Shown: positions 32,761-41,727, numbered from the stretch's first letter. The stretch is DNA of 44,879 nt from an uncultured Coriobacteriaceae bacterium (GCA_902766835.1 CACXFC010000273.1:1-44879), one strand, 5' to 3'. Translations and numbers: made by a program. Notes: generated from the sequence alone by a model not told the origin.

Positions 32761-34437
32761 ATGCTAATCTGTTTGACTGCCGACACGCGTAAGAAGGTGT
32801 CTCACGCCATCCTTGCGTTTGGTCTGGCAGCAGCGGTTGCCATGCCAGGCGTGGCGCTGGGCGAGCCTGACACCGAACAGGTTGACGACCAGCAGCTTGA
32901 GCAGGTGGTCGTTGAGGAGGAGGCTCCCGCGCAGGAGGAGCTGGTCACCGAGGAGCAGCAGGCTGGTGGCGAGCAGCAGGAGGCCCAGGCTGAGGAGCAG
33001 GCCGAGGTGCCTGCCGAGGCCGAGCTTGTAACCACCGCCGAGGAGCAGCCCGCAACCGACGCCGTCGAGCTTGAGCTCCAGGCGGTCAAGAACGGCTGGT
33101 ACGACCTCGAGGGCCACAAGTGCACGGCTGCCAACATCCCCAACGGTGCCTACTGGTTCGAGAACGACGTGATGCTCAAGTCCAAGGAGATCTACGATCC
33201 CGAGAGTGACGGCTGGTACTGGCTTGATGCCGACGGTACCGCAGCCTTCAATGAGGACGTCTACGTGCCTTCCGATGGCGGCAAGTGGGTTCACTACGGC
33301 CCCAACGGCAAGATGGCCAAGGGCGAGTGGTGCCGTGGCGAGGATTGGTACTACTCCGATCCCATCAATGGCGCCATCTTCTTCGGCTGGAAGTACCTCG
33401 AGTCCAGCGGCGGCAAGTGGGTCTATTACGATCCCTCTAACGGCATCATGTCCAAGGGCGAGAAGTACGTCACGGGCTCCGGCGGCAAGGGCTGGTGCTA
33501 CTTCGACACCGTCACCGGTGCCTGCCACTTTGGCTGGAAGTACCTCAATTCCGACGGCGGCAAGTGGGTCTACTACGATCCCATCAACGGCCGCATGCAT
33601 TTCGGTGAGACCTACGTCACCGGCTCCGGCGGCAAGGGCTGGTGCTACTTCGACGAGGTCAACGGTGCCATGCAGACTGGCTGGAAGTATCTCAAGTCTA
33701 GCGGCGGCAAGTGGGTCTACTACGATCCCATCAACGGCCGCATGCACTTCGGCGAGTGCTACGTGACCGGCTCCGGCGGAAATGGCTGGTGCTATTTCGA
33801 CACCACCACCGGCGCTTGCTACTTCGGCTGGAAGCACCTTGACTCTGATGGAGGCAAGTGGGTCTACTACGATCCCATCAACGGCCGCATGCACTTCGGT
33901 GAGTGCTACGTCACCAAGGATGGCGCCAATGGCGGCAAGGGCTGGTGCCTGTTCGACTCCAAGAACGGTGCCCTCCAGTACGGCTGGAAGAAGCTCGGCG
34001 ACGGCCGCACGGTCTTCTATAACAGGAGCACGGGCCGCATGGTGTTTGGCGTCCAGACCATCGATGGCAAGAAGTACCGCTTCAACGAGGTCAACGGCGC
34101 CCTCATCGGCGAGGTTCCCGACACGCCGACCGGTGACAAGGTCTTCTGGAACACGGGTGGCGTCCATTACCACACCACCAAGAGCTGCTCGACGCTGACC
34201 ATCAAGGACAACATGAAGTCCGGTACGATTGCGCAGGCTCAGGCTGCCGGCAAGACTGCCTGCCCGACCTGCGCATCGAGCACCAACAAGGTGTGGTGGA
34301 ACGCTGGTGGAGTGAACTACCACAAGTCCAACACCTGCTCCGCGGTCGCACCGCAGTACCGCAGCTCCATGATTTCTGGCACGGTCGCTCAGGCCCAGGC
34401 GGCAGGCAAGACCTGGTGCGCAACCTGCAAGCCCTAA
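32761..34437 (+). CDS. Secreted cell-wall-binding-repeat protein with two C-terminal Cys/His repeats
   Basis: A 558-aa secreted protein with no recognisable enzyme domain. A signal peptide (about 1-35) and a Glu/Gln-rich linker (to about 105) precede cell-wall-binding repeats of 49 residues, the best-conserved being GGKWVYYDPINGRMHFGE plus GSGGKGWCYFD. The last 100 residues hold two copies of a small module, each with VxWNxGGVxYH, a Cys 5-6 residues later, and a final CPTC or CATC. This resembles short metal-binding domains of the Ada-like 'thermonuclease tail' sort. It sits among RICIN wall enzymes and may be a structural wall protein. Repeats at DNA level are listed separately. Confidence 0.8.
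   Translation: MLICLTADTRKKVSHAILAFGLAAAVAMPGVALGEPDTEQVDDQQLEQVVVEEEAPAQEELVTEEQQAGGEQQEAQAEEQAEVPAEAELVTTAEEQPATDAVELELQAVKNGWYDLEGHKCTAANIPNGAYWFENDVMLKSKEIYDPESDGWYWLDADGTAAFNEDVYVPSDGGKWVHYGPNGKMAKGEWCRGEDWYYSDPINGAIFFGWKYLESSGGKWVYYDPSNGIMSKGEKYVTGSGGKGWCYFDTVTGACHFGWKYLNSDGGKWVYYDPINGRMHFGETYVTGSGGKGWCYFDEVNGAMQTGWKYLKSSGGKWVYYDPINGRMHFGECYVTGSGGNGWCYFDTTTGACYFGWKHLDSDGGKWVYYDPINGRMHFGECYVTKDGANGGKGWCLFDSKNGALQYGWKKLGDGRTVFYNRSTGRMVFGVQTIDGKKYRFNEVNGALIGEVPDTPTGDKVFWNTGGVHYHTTKSCSTLTIKDNMKSGTIAQAQAAGKTACPTCASSTNKVWWNAGGVNYHKSNTCSAVAPQYRSSMISGTVAQAQAAGKTWCATCKP
33405..33910 (+). repeat. 147-bp in-frame tandem repeats
   Basis: The block CAAGTGGGTCTACTACGATC or a near match begins at 33414, 33561, 33708 and 33855, exactly 147 bp (49 codons) apart. 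The second to fourth copies are almost identical over about 50 bp. The repeats encode the cell-wall-binding units of the 558-aa protein. Confidence 0.9.
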
Positions 34438-34468
34438 GCGCTTTGCCCCTATAAGATAGCGCTCTACC

Positions 34469-34510
34469 TAGCACACCGCATCTGTCTCAGGTGCGGTGTG
34501 CTACGCTTTT
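34469..34510 (+). terminator. Probable intrinsic terminator after the wall-binding protein gene
   Basis: A 12-bp perfect stem TAGCACACCGCA (34469-34480) / TGCGGTGTGCTA (34492-34503) with an 11-nt loop; TTTT follows after CGC (34507-34510). The T tract is short and offset, so efficiency may be moderate. Confidence 0.65.
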
Positions 34511-34555
34511 CTATGTCGTGCACAGTGATATGGATTCAAAACGGGAGGCATGGCT

Positions 34556-37225
34556 ATGGACCGGCAAGACAAGCCCAAGACAATGCTCCTACGTATGGTG
34601 GCCATGACTGCCTTGCTGGCTGCGCTCTGCATTGCCATGCCGCAACGCGCTCTGGCCGAGGAGGCCCTAGGAGCGCTAGATGATGCCTTGCCGGTTGCGA
34701 CTGTTGCCGGCGCGGGTGAGGATGAAACGACCGTGGCTGTGCCAGTGCATACGCCGGTTTCCGCCGTGCCTGAGGCCACGCCGGACCTGCTGCCGGCCAA
34801 AGTCGCTGCAACGTCGCAGCAGGGCGACGACAACCTTGCCCCAATCGATACCGTGTCCACGGATGACGTTGTGGTAAAGCCCCCTGAGGGTGATGCCGAC
34901 CCGGTTGTTGCTGACTTGGCAGAAATCGAGACAGACGAAACCAATCTCAGCGACGCCGCGGCGGATGACGCCGGCTTGGCAGAAGCCACCCCAGAAGAAG
35001 ACCTACTTCCCGCAAACGATGAAGAGGTCACGCCAACGATTCCGGCGGCCCCTGAAGATGCGCTTGAGGTTGAAGAGGGTTGCTACGTCCTGCAGAGCGA
35101 GCTTACGGGCAAGCAGGTAGTGGATGCGGCCGGCGTTGCACCGGGCAATGGGTCGAACGTCGGCACCTGGTGGTACAACAAGGGTGACAACCAGAAGTGG
35201 ATCGTCGAGCGTGCGAAGGAGACGACCGAGCTCTGGTATCGCCTCCGTCTGGCAGCTGACAAGACCTTGGTGCTTGCCGCAACGTCTGCCGAGAACGTGG
35301 TGGTTGCCCGGGAGGATGTGGACGACCTGAACAACCTGTGGGCATTTCTGCGGGCAGGGGAGCAGGGCTACAAGCTTGTCAGTGCTGCGGCGAACAAGGT
35401 TCTTGACATCTATGACAACCGCACGCAGAACGGCACCAACATCGCGTTGTGGTACGACAAGAACACAGGAGACGCCAACCAGCGCTTCGACCTGGTGAGC
35501 ACCGAGATTTCCGTTGATGCGAGCGACGATGCCAGCGGCTACGAGGGCGCTCGCTCCCTCGCGCTGGTGGGGTCGGGCCTTGTGGCCGACATCGACCATG
35601 CCAAGACCGCCAATGGGGCAGATCTCTTGCTCTGGCACGCGAGCGGGGCCACCAACCAGAAGATGTACCTCGAGCCCGACGGCCACGGGTACTACCTGGT
35701 GTGGAACGTGAATTCAGGCAAGGTGCTCGACGTGGACAATGGCAGCATCCTGCCGGGCGCTAACGTACTGCAGTGGGAGCGCAACGGCGGCGACAACCAG
35801 CTCTGGGCCATTTACCAGGCATCCGACGGCTCACTGTCACTGCGCAACAAGGCAACGGGGCTCTGGCTGGGCAATGCTGCGCCATCTTTGGGTGCCAGCC
35901 TCGTTGGCCTTTCGCGTGCCTGCTTCTTCAACGTACACGAGGTGGAGCTGCTATCCGCGGGCATAAAGGAAATCCACCCGCGCACCAACCCCAACACGAG
36001 CCTCGACGTGCGCCAGGCTTCCACCGCCAATGGCGCCGACGTGCTGCTGTGGCTTGACACCGATGCTCTCAACCAGCGCTTCGAGCTGGTGAGCGCCGGG
36101 CAGAACCTCTGGCGCGTGCGGACGGCATCCTCAGGCGGCTGGCTTCACGACAACGGGCGGGGCAAGAGCGTCACGCAGGTGGGCTCCTCGGCAACTCAGG
36201 GCTCGGCTGACGTGTGGCGTGCCACCTTCCGCGGCGGCTGGTATGGCCTTATCAACGAGCGCACGGGCCGTGCGCTCGACATGTTGGGCGGCGGCAATGG
36301 GGCGAATACCTCCATTGGCACCTGGGACTCCCACGGCGGCGACGCACAGCACTTCACCTTCGACTACAACGAGCTGCTGGCTCCGGGCTACTACCTCTTC
36401 CAGAACGCAGGCGGAAAGTACCTGGACATTGCCTGGGACAGCATGGATAACGGCGGCAATGCCATCACGTGGGAGCGCAACGGCACCTTTGGCGAGTACT
36501 TCATCATCGAGCGCTATGGCGCGGGCGTGCGCATCAAGAGTGCCTGGAGCGAGAAGTACCTCACCGCCGCGGGTGGCAATGACTTTGACAACGTCACCCA
36601 GCAGCCAGGCTCTGGCTCCGCGCTTCAGCAGTGGCGTTGCACCATTGCCGACGGTGGGCGCGTGACCTTTGTGAACGCGGCGTCGGGCCGCGCGCTCGAC
36701 GTTATGGGCGCAAGCACCGACAACGGGGCAAACGTGCAGGTCTTTGGCATCAACGGCGGTCAGGCGCAGGCCTGGCGGCCCGAGCGCAACTACGCAGAGC
36801 CCTACACCGGCTACATGCTCTATGCCGTGCGCAGGGCCAACGCCGCACGTAGCTCCACCGGATACCTCATCGTGGTCGACCGCCAGCGCACGCGCACCAT
36901 CGTCATGACCGGCGGCAACGGCAACTGGCGTCCCTACAAGGATTTCGCCTGTTCCGTAGGCGCCCCGGGTTCGCCCACCGTGACGGGCAACTTCACCGTA
37001 GGGTCGCGTGGCTACTCGTTCGGGCATGGCTATACCTGCTATTACTGGACACAGATCTACAGCGACTACCTCTTCCATTCGGTGAAGTACTACGAGGGCA
37101 CGCGCTCCATCATGGATGGGCGCCTGAACGCGCACATATCGGCCGGCTGCGTGCGCATGGACATCAACAATGCCTACTGGATCTATTCGACGATTCCCTC
37201 GGGAACGCGGGTCGTCATCTACTAG
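34556..37225 (+). CDS. Secreted L,D-transpeptidase (YkuD) with about four RICIN domains
   Basis: 889 aa from ATG 34556, preferred over ATG 34550 because GGGAGG (34543-34548) is then 7 nt away. A signal peptide (about 1-33) and acidic linker (to about 165) are followed by RICIN repeats with some 10-12 QxW-like units, several degenerate (NQKWIV, NQRFDL, NQLWAI, NQRFEL, LQQWRC, AQAWRP). A C-terminal YkuD domain spans about 751-889. His841 and SAGCVRMD with Cys865 form the catalytic L,D-transpeptidase motif, giving either 3-3 peptidoglycan crosslinks or attachment of proteins. The N-terminal three quarters align with the next protein (GCYVLQSE versus GTYVLQSE, then a shared LWAF segment), so the two are paralogues with different catalytic ends. 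Confidence 0.88.
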   Translation: MDRQDKPKTMLLRMVAMTALLAALCIAMPQRALAEEALGALDDALPVATVAGAGEDETTVAVPVHTPVSAVPEATPDLLPAKVAATSQQGDDNLAPIDTVSTDDVVVKPPEGDADPVVADLAEIETDETNLSDAAADDAGLAEATPEEDLLPANDEEVTPTIPAAPEDALEVEEGCYVLQSELTGKQVVDAAGVAPGNGSNVGTWWYNKGDNQKWIVERAKETTELWYRLRLAADKTLVLAATSAENVVVAREDVDDLNNLWAFLRAGEQGYKLVSAAANKVLDIYDNRTQNGTNIALWYDKNTGDANQRFDLVSTEISVDASDDASGYEGARSLALVGSGLVADIDHAKTANGADLLLWHASGATNQKMYLEPDGHGYYLVWNVNSGKVLDVDNGSILPGANVLQWERNGGDNQLWAIYQASDGSLSLRNKATGLWLGNAAPSLGASLVGLSRACFFNVHEVELLSAGIKEIHPRTNPNTSLDVRQASTANGADVLLWLDTDALNQRFELVSAGQNLWRVRTASSGGWLHDNGRGKSVTQVGSSATQGSADVWRATFRGGWYGLINERTGRALDMLGGGNGANTSIGTWDSHGGDAQHFTFDYNELLAPGYYLFQNAGGKYLDIAWDSMDNGGNAITWERNGTFGEYFIIERYGAGVRIKSAWSEKYLTAAGGNDFDNVTQQPGSGSALQQWRCTIADGGRVTFVNAASGRALDVMGASTDNGANVQVFGINGGQAQAWRPERNYAEPYTGYMLYAVRRANAARSSTGYLIVVDRQRTRTIVMTGGNGNWRPYKDFACSVGAPGSPTVTGNFTVGSRGYSFGHGYTCYYWTQIYSDYLFHSVKYYEGTRSIMDGRLNAHISAGCVRMDINNAYWIYSTIPSGTRVVIY

Positions 37226-37276
37226 GCCGGGCGGCAGCCAAGCATGAGGGGGTCTTGGGGTTTGGAAGCGCATAGC

Positions 37277-39793
37277 ATGGGGTCGCAGCGCACACGGCTG
37301 GCGGCTTGGATTCTGGTACTTTCAATCGCCTTGTTGTGCCTGTGGCCACACGCGGCCCATGCGCAGGAAGAGGGTGCTCTGGTAGACGAGGCCTCTGGTC
37401 TGGCTGCCGTTGTGGCCGTGGGCGAAGGAGAGCCCACCGACCTGGTGACGGAACCGCCTGCAGATGGTGACGAGCAGGCGAGCATCCAAGAGAGCGAGCC
37501 GCAGGAGAAAGACGAGCCTGTTGCCGAGGCCGCCGATGGTGCGGAAGCTCCCGAGGCTCCCATGGCAGACGCGCAGCCGCTCGGCGAAGGCATCGCCAAA
37601 GGGCAGCCCATAGCTCCTCGGGACGACACCCCCGCGCCCCCCGAAGGCGCGGTTGAGGTTGAGGAGGGCACCTATGTGCTGCAGTCCGAGGTAGCGCCCG
37701 ACCGCGTGCTCGACGCTTCCGGCAAAGACCCCGTCGCGGGTGCGTCTGTAGCCACTTGGTCGTATAACGGCGGTGGCAACCAGGCATGGGACGTGGAGCG
37801 CGACGAGGATTCCGGCTGGTATCGGCTCTACGTGAATCATGCGGCGGGCAACAAGCGGCTCGCCTTGGGGCTGCGTCCTGGCACCTGTGACGCGTGCCTC
37901 GTAGACACAGACGGCGCCACCAGTCTGAAAGAGCTGCTCTGGGCCTTTGTGACGGCGGGGGAGTCGTACCACCTGGTCAATGCGGCCCATCCCACGAAGA
38001 GCCTTGACGTGTACGGGAATTCCCCAGATCTTGCAGCCCATTTCGTGCTTTGGGACACGAAGCACGATGCCAGCAAGAACCAGTGCTTCCAACTGGTGGA
38101 GCGCCATCCCCAGGTGGCGGAAAGCGATGTGGAGCTGGAAGGCACCTACAACCTCGTCCTTTCCGACGCAGACCGCATGGTCGACGTCGACAACGCCGGC
38201 ATGGACAACGGTGCCAACGTGCTTTTGTGGTCGGGTAACGGTGGCAGAAACCAGCGCGTTTGCCTCGAGAGCGACGGAGAGGGCTACCACATTGCCTGGG
38301 TTCTGTCGTCGGGCAAGGTGCTTGACGTGGCTGGTGGTTCCATCTTGCACGGCACCAACGTCCTGCAGTGGGAGTACAAGGGCACAGACAACCAGAAGTG
38401 GGCGCTGCGCGAGGCCGACGATGGCAGCTTTACGCTGGTGAACAAGGGAACGGGCCTCGTGCTGGGCGCCCACACAAGCGCCCTTGCGGCAAATGTCTGT
38501 GGCGTCGGCGCAAGCGATGCCTCCGCGCGCACGAGCTTTACGCTCAAGCGGGCCAACTTGGTGGACGAAGGCATCTGTGTCATTCGCTCCAACGTGAACA
38601 GGCGGCTGGTCTTTGATGTCGACCATGCCTCGACGGGCACTGCCAGCCTGCTTCTCTGGCACGACACTGGTGCGCTGAACCAGCGCTTCGAGCTTGTGAG
38701 GGCTGATGCGGATGGCACCTGGCGGCTCCGCACGGCATCGTCGGGCGGCTGGGTGACGCTTGTCAATGGCTGCGTCAGGCAGGAGGGCAAAGGAGCGACT
38801 CCAGCAAGTGCTGCCAACAGCTGGAAGGCCATCTGGCACAAGGGCTCCATCCAGCTGGTCAGCTTGGCGTCGGAGTTGGCGGCCGACCCCTTCTATGGCG
38901 CGGCGCAGGCGGGAACCTTCCTCGGTAACGCACCGGTAGGCGCCGAGCTGGCCCAGGGGCTGGTGATTGAGCCCGCATCGCTGCTTTCGGCAGGCCTCTA
39001 CTTCTTTGGCAACGACTATGGCAAGTACCTTGAGGTAGCAGGGCTCTCCATAGACGAGGGGACCAATGTTCAGGTGGGGGAGCGGGCAGGCTCCTTCAAC
39101 CAGTTGTTCCGCATCGAGCCCAACGGCAGGACCTGCCGGATTATCAATGCACTTAGCGGCAAGGCTCTGCAGACTGATGGGGCCGCAAGTGCGCGCAACG
39201 TGACGCAGCGCACGGTTGGCAACTCCACGCTGCAACAGTGGGTTATGCGCATTGCCGACGGTGGGCACGTGTGCTTCGAGAGTGCGGCAAACAGATCGAT
39301 TGCCCTTGATGCGTGGGGCGGCGGAGCCACCGCGGGTACCAACGTGGGAACCTACGAGAACAACTCGAGCAAAGCTCAGGCCTGGCGTGCTGTGCCCTAT
39401 GTCGAAGCTGGCATGAGTGGCTGGCAGGCACGAGCGGTGCAGGCGGCAAAGACCACGCCTAGCACTGCCGGTGGGCTTTGCGCCCTGTGGGTGAGCAACG
39501 TCTTCCGCAATGCGGGCATCGGCTCGTGGGATGGCGACGCGCGCGACCTCTATAGCTGGTACTGCCACTCCAACGACCTGACGGCACTTCGCCCGGGCAT
39601 GATCGTGGCGGTGAGCTCTCATGGGCACACCTGGGCCGGAAGCATCTGGGGCCACGTGAGCATCTACATTGGCGGTGGCCAGATCATGGACAGTGTGGGA
39701 CGGGTGCGCACCATGTCACTTGCCGAATGGGCCGCCTGGTACGGTAATCGCGTGACGGTCCGATGGGGCTGGATTGGGGGCCGCGTGCTGTAG
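37277..39793 (+). CDS. Secreted CHAP/NlpC-type cysteine hydrolase with about four RICIN domains
   Basis: 838 aa from ATG 37277 (GGAAG 8 nt upstream); ATG 37244 is in frame but has no SD. A signal peptide ending near AHAQEEG and an acidic linker are followed by RICIN repeats (NQAWDV, NQCFQL, NQKWAL, NQRFEL, NQLFRI, LQQWVM, AQAWRA). A C-terminal domain from about 714 has GGLCALWVSNVFRNAG with Cys735 and WGHVSIYIGGGQIMDS with His793. That is the papain-like Cys/His arrangement of CHAP and NlpC/P60 peptidoglycan hydrolases; the two families cannot be separated firmly here. It most likely cuts peptide stems or cross-bridges. The gap to the upstream gene is 51 bp, suggesting co-expression with the transpeptidase. 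Confidence 0.82.
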   Translation: MGSQRTRLAAWILVLSIALLCLWPHAAHAQEEGALVDEASGLAAVVAVGEGEPTDLVTEPPADGDEQASIQESEPQEKDEPVAEAADGAEAPEAPMADAQPLGEGIAKGQPIAPRDDTPAPPEGAVEVEEGTYVLQSEVAPDRVLDASGKDPVAGASVATWSYNGGGNQAWDVERDEDSGWYRLYVNHAAGNKRLALGLRPGTCDACLVDTDGATSLKELLWAFVTAGESYHLVNAAHPTKSLDVYGNSPDLAAHFVLWDTKHDASKNQCFQLVERHPQVAESDVELEGTYNLVLSDADRMVDVDNAGMDNGANVLLWSGNGGRNQRVCLESDGEGYHIAWVLSSGKVLDVAGGSILHGTNVLQWEYKGTDNQKWALREADDGSFTLVNKGTGLVLGAHTSALAANVCGVGASDASARTSFTLKRANLVDEGICVIRSNVNRRLVFDVDHASTGTASLLLWHDTGALNQRFELVRADADGTWRLRTASSGGWVTLVNGCVRQEGKGATPASAANSWKAIWHKGSIQLVSLASELAADPFYGAAQAGTFLGNAPVGAELAQGLVIEPASLLSAGLYFFGNDYGKYLEVAGLSIDEGTNVQVGERAGSFNQLFRIEPNGRTCRIINALSGKALQTDGAASARNVTQRTVGNSTLQQWVMRIADGGHVCFESAANRSIALDAWGGGATAGTNVGTYENNSSKAQAWRAVPYVEAGMSGWQARAVQAAKTTPSTAGGLCALWVSNVFRNAGIGSWDGDARDLYSWYCHSNDLTALRPGMIVAVSSHGHTWAGSIWGHVSIYIGGGQIMDSVGRVRTMSLAEWAAWYGNRVTVRWGWIGGRVL

Positions 39794-39846
39794 GGGTGCG
39801 CGGGCACGTGCTTCTAAGAATTGGCACTCCGTTCGGCGAGCCCGAC

Positions 39847-39987
39847 GCGCCACGGGCGCACGCTCGGCCTAAACGCCGCACACCTCGGTGCGGCGGCTGC
39901 GGAACTCGCCCGCTGCGCGGGCTCAGACAGTCCTCGCCATGCGCCGCTCCTCGGCGTGCGGCAGGCCGAGAGCGCGCACCGTGGCGC
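39847..39987. repeat. 141-bp imperfect inverted repeat with internal hairpins
   Basis: In the 327-bp gap 39794-40120, the left arm 39847-39881 (GCGCCACGG...CTCGGCCT...CGCAC) is closely mirrored by 39956-39987 (GTGCGGC...AGGCCGAG...CCGTGGCGC). Inside are CGCCGCAC/GTGCGGCG (39874-39895) and GCCCGC/GCGGGC (39908-39922). No credible gene is present. It resembles a REP/BIME-type palindromic element. The left arm can pair with either partner, so alternative folds exist. Confidence 0.65.
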
Positions 39988-40070
39988 CTCAGCATCGCCT
40001 TCCTGATGGCCGCAAAGTCCATGCTGACCTGTGGCCTGTGTCTGTGGTTTGGGGGAAGCGCGGCCAAGAG

Positions 40071-40079
40071 TGCTAGTAT
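40071..40079 (+). promoter_or_regulatory. Extended -10 promoter for the ABC export operon
   Basis: TG-C-TAGTAT (40071-40079) matches an extended -10 element, about 42 nt before the GTG start. No good -35 is seen, which is usual for extended -10 promoters. Confidence 0.5.
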
Positions 40080-40120
40080 TTCAAAATGCTATTCAGAATC
40101 GTCAGTCTCCAGGGAGAGCC

Positions 40121-40948
40121 GTGAGCCAAACCGAAACGACAACGACAAGCCCCACAAGCGCCAGCAACGCTTGGTATCCCGCTTCGCAGCGAGACATCTA
40201 TGTCGTCAAGCAGCTGGTCTCGAAGGACTTCAAGCTCAAGTACCGGCGCAGCGTCTTGGGTGTGGCGTGGAGCGTCCTCAACCCGCTGCTCATGATGCTC
40301 GTGCAGGCCGCTGTCTTCAGCCAGATCATGAGGAACAACGACCCCAACATCCCCAACTTCCCCATCTACCTGCTTCTGGGCAACACGGCCTGGAGCCTCA
40401 TGAGCGACGCCACCCGTCAGGGCATGGAGTCGATCATCTTCGCCCAGTCGCTGCTCAAGAAGGTGCGTGTCAACCGCTGGGTGTTCCCCGTGCAGAAGGT
40501 GCTCTTCGCCGTGGTGAACTATGCGTTCTCGCTGGTGGCCGTGGCGCTGGTGATGGCGGTGTTTGGCTGGTATCCCAGCTGGTGGGCGCTGCTGCTCCCG
40601 CTTGGCGTGTTCTACCTTGCCCTGTTCTGCATCGGGCTTGCGCTTCTGCTCTCGGCCCTTGCCGTCTTCTTCCGTGACGTCATCCACCTGTGGGGCGTGT
40701 TCCTGACGGCGTGGATGTACCTCACGCCTCTGTTCTACTCGGTCACCATCCTGCCGGGTTGGATGCAGTCCGTCATGCGCTTCAACCCGATGTATCTCTA
40801 CGTGACCTTCATCAGGCGCGTGCTTTTGTGGCGCATGAACCCCGGCCTTCTGGTGCACGCCGGTTGCATCGGCTTTGCCCTCGCATCGCTTGCGCTGGGC
40901 TATTACGTGTTCCACAAGACCGAAGACCGCTTCATTCTGTACATCTAG
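40121..40948 (+). CDS. ABC-2 type polysaccharide export permease
   Basis: 275 aa from GTG 40121, chosen for SD GGGAG just upstream; 30 upstream in-frame codons are non-membrane and unlikely. It is an ABC2_membrane/TagG-Wzm-type permease. The amphipathic start QRDIYVVKQLVSKDFKLKYR is followed by SVLGVAWSVLNPLLMMLVQA and six membrane helices, ending KTEDRFILYI. It works with the ATPase encoded 8 bp downstream to flip an undecaprenyl-linked polysaccharide or teichoic-acid-like polymer to the outer face. It is the only export system in the window and the likely exit for the glycan made by the surrounding enzymes. Confidence 0.93.
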   Translation: MSQTETTTTSPTSASNAWYPASQRDIYVVKQLVSKDFKLKYRRSVLGVAWSVLNPLLMMLVQAAVFSQIMRNNDPNIPNFPIYLLLGNTAWSLMSDATRQGMESIIFAQSLLKKVRVNRWVFPVQKVLFAVVNYAFSLVAVALVMAVFGWYPSWWALLLPLGVFYLALFCIGLALLLSALAVFFRDVIHLWGVFLTAWMYLTPLFYSVTILPGWMQSVMRFNPMYLYVTFIRRVLLWRMNPGLLVHAGCIGFALASLALGYYVFHKTEDRFILYI

Positions 40949-40956
40949 GAGCTTTG

Positions 40957-41724
40957 ATGGCAATCGCCAACGCAAACTTAGCCAACCAGCCCGGCTCGAT
41001 TATTGTCGACGACGTGTCGATGGTCTTCAACATTGCCTCCGAGCAGTACAACTCGCTCAAGGAGTACTTCATCGCCCTTTCGCGCCACAAGCTGCGCTTC
41101 AAGCCCTTCTACGCCCTCAAGGACATCAGCTTCTCCATCAAGCCGGGCGAGTCGGTGGGTCTTGTGGGCACCAACGGTTCGGGCAAGTCGACCATGCTCA
41201 AGATCATCGCCGGCGTGCTCAGCCCCTCTGAGGGCACGGTGACGGTCAATGGCAACATCGCTCCGCTCATCGAGCTTGGCGCCGGCTTCGACCACGAGCT
41301 CACGGCCCGCGAGAACATCTATCTCAACGGCGCGCTTCTGGGCTACCGCAAGGAGTTCATCGACGAGAACTACCAGCGCATCGTCGAGTTTGCCGAGCTG
41401 CAGGACTTCATGGAGATGCCGCTCAAGAACTACTCCAGCGGCATGGTCGCGCGCATCGCATTTGCCATTGCCACCATCACCGAGCCCGACCTGCTCATCG
41501 TGGACGAGGCGCTTTCGGTGGGAGACCAGTTCTTCCGTGAAAAATGCGAGCGGCGTATCTCTGAGCTGGTCGAATCGAAGAATGTTACGGTACTATTCGT
41601 AAGCCATAGCGTCGAGCAGGTGAAGCGTGTCTGCGAGCGCTGCATTTGGATTGAGAAGGGCAACCTTCGCATGGACGGACCTGCCGCGGAAGTGGCAGAC
41701 GCATACGCACATATGGAGAGGTAA
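40957..41724 (+). CDS. ABC polysaccharide export ATPase
   Basis: 255 aa from ATG 40957 with AGGAG overlapping the permease stop. Motifs are Walker A GTNGSGKST (71-79), signature YSSGM (159-163), Walker B LLIVDEA with Asp183/Glu184, and H-loop VSHS. The N-terminal insert NIASEQYNSLKEYFIALSRH and the GAGFDHELTARENIYLNG segment are typical of TagH/Wzt-type exporters. Unlike Wzt proteins that carry a C-terminal glycan-binding domain, it stops right after the ATPase fold, so export is unlikely to depend on recognising a terminal cap through this subunit. Confidence 0.93.
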   Translation: MAIANANLANQPGSIIVDDVSMVFNIASEQYNSLKEYFIALSRHKLRFKPFYALKDISFSIKPGESVGLVGTNGSGKSTMLKIIAGVLSPSEGTVTVNGNIAPLIELGAGFDHELTARENIYLNGALLGYRKEFIDENYQRIVEFAELQDFMEMPLKNYSSGMVARIAFAIATITEPDLLIVDEALSVGDQFFREKCERRISELVESKNVTVLFVSHSVEQVKRVCERCIWIEKGNLRMDGPAAEVADAYAHMER

Positions 41725-41727
41725 CAC

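Noticed and set aside
33405-33910. CRISPR-like array
   Set aside because: Repeats are 147 bp apart, in frame and translated as cell-wall-binding units; no cas genes are present.
37322-39655. 777-aa minus-strand frame, and similar long ones at 7049-9088, 32764-34323 and 2544-4349
   Set aside because: All mirror well-supported plus-strand genes with repeats or strong motifs; the antisense translations are rich in His/Val/Arg without recognisable families.
39763-40677. 304-aa plus-strand frame across the 39.8-40.1 kb gap
   Set aside because: It overlaps the ABC permease gene in another frame and crosses the palindromic element; composition is Arg/Ala/Cys-rich and no SD or domain is visible.
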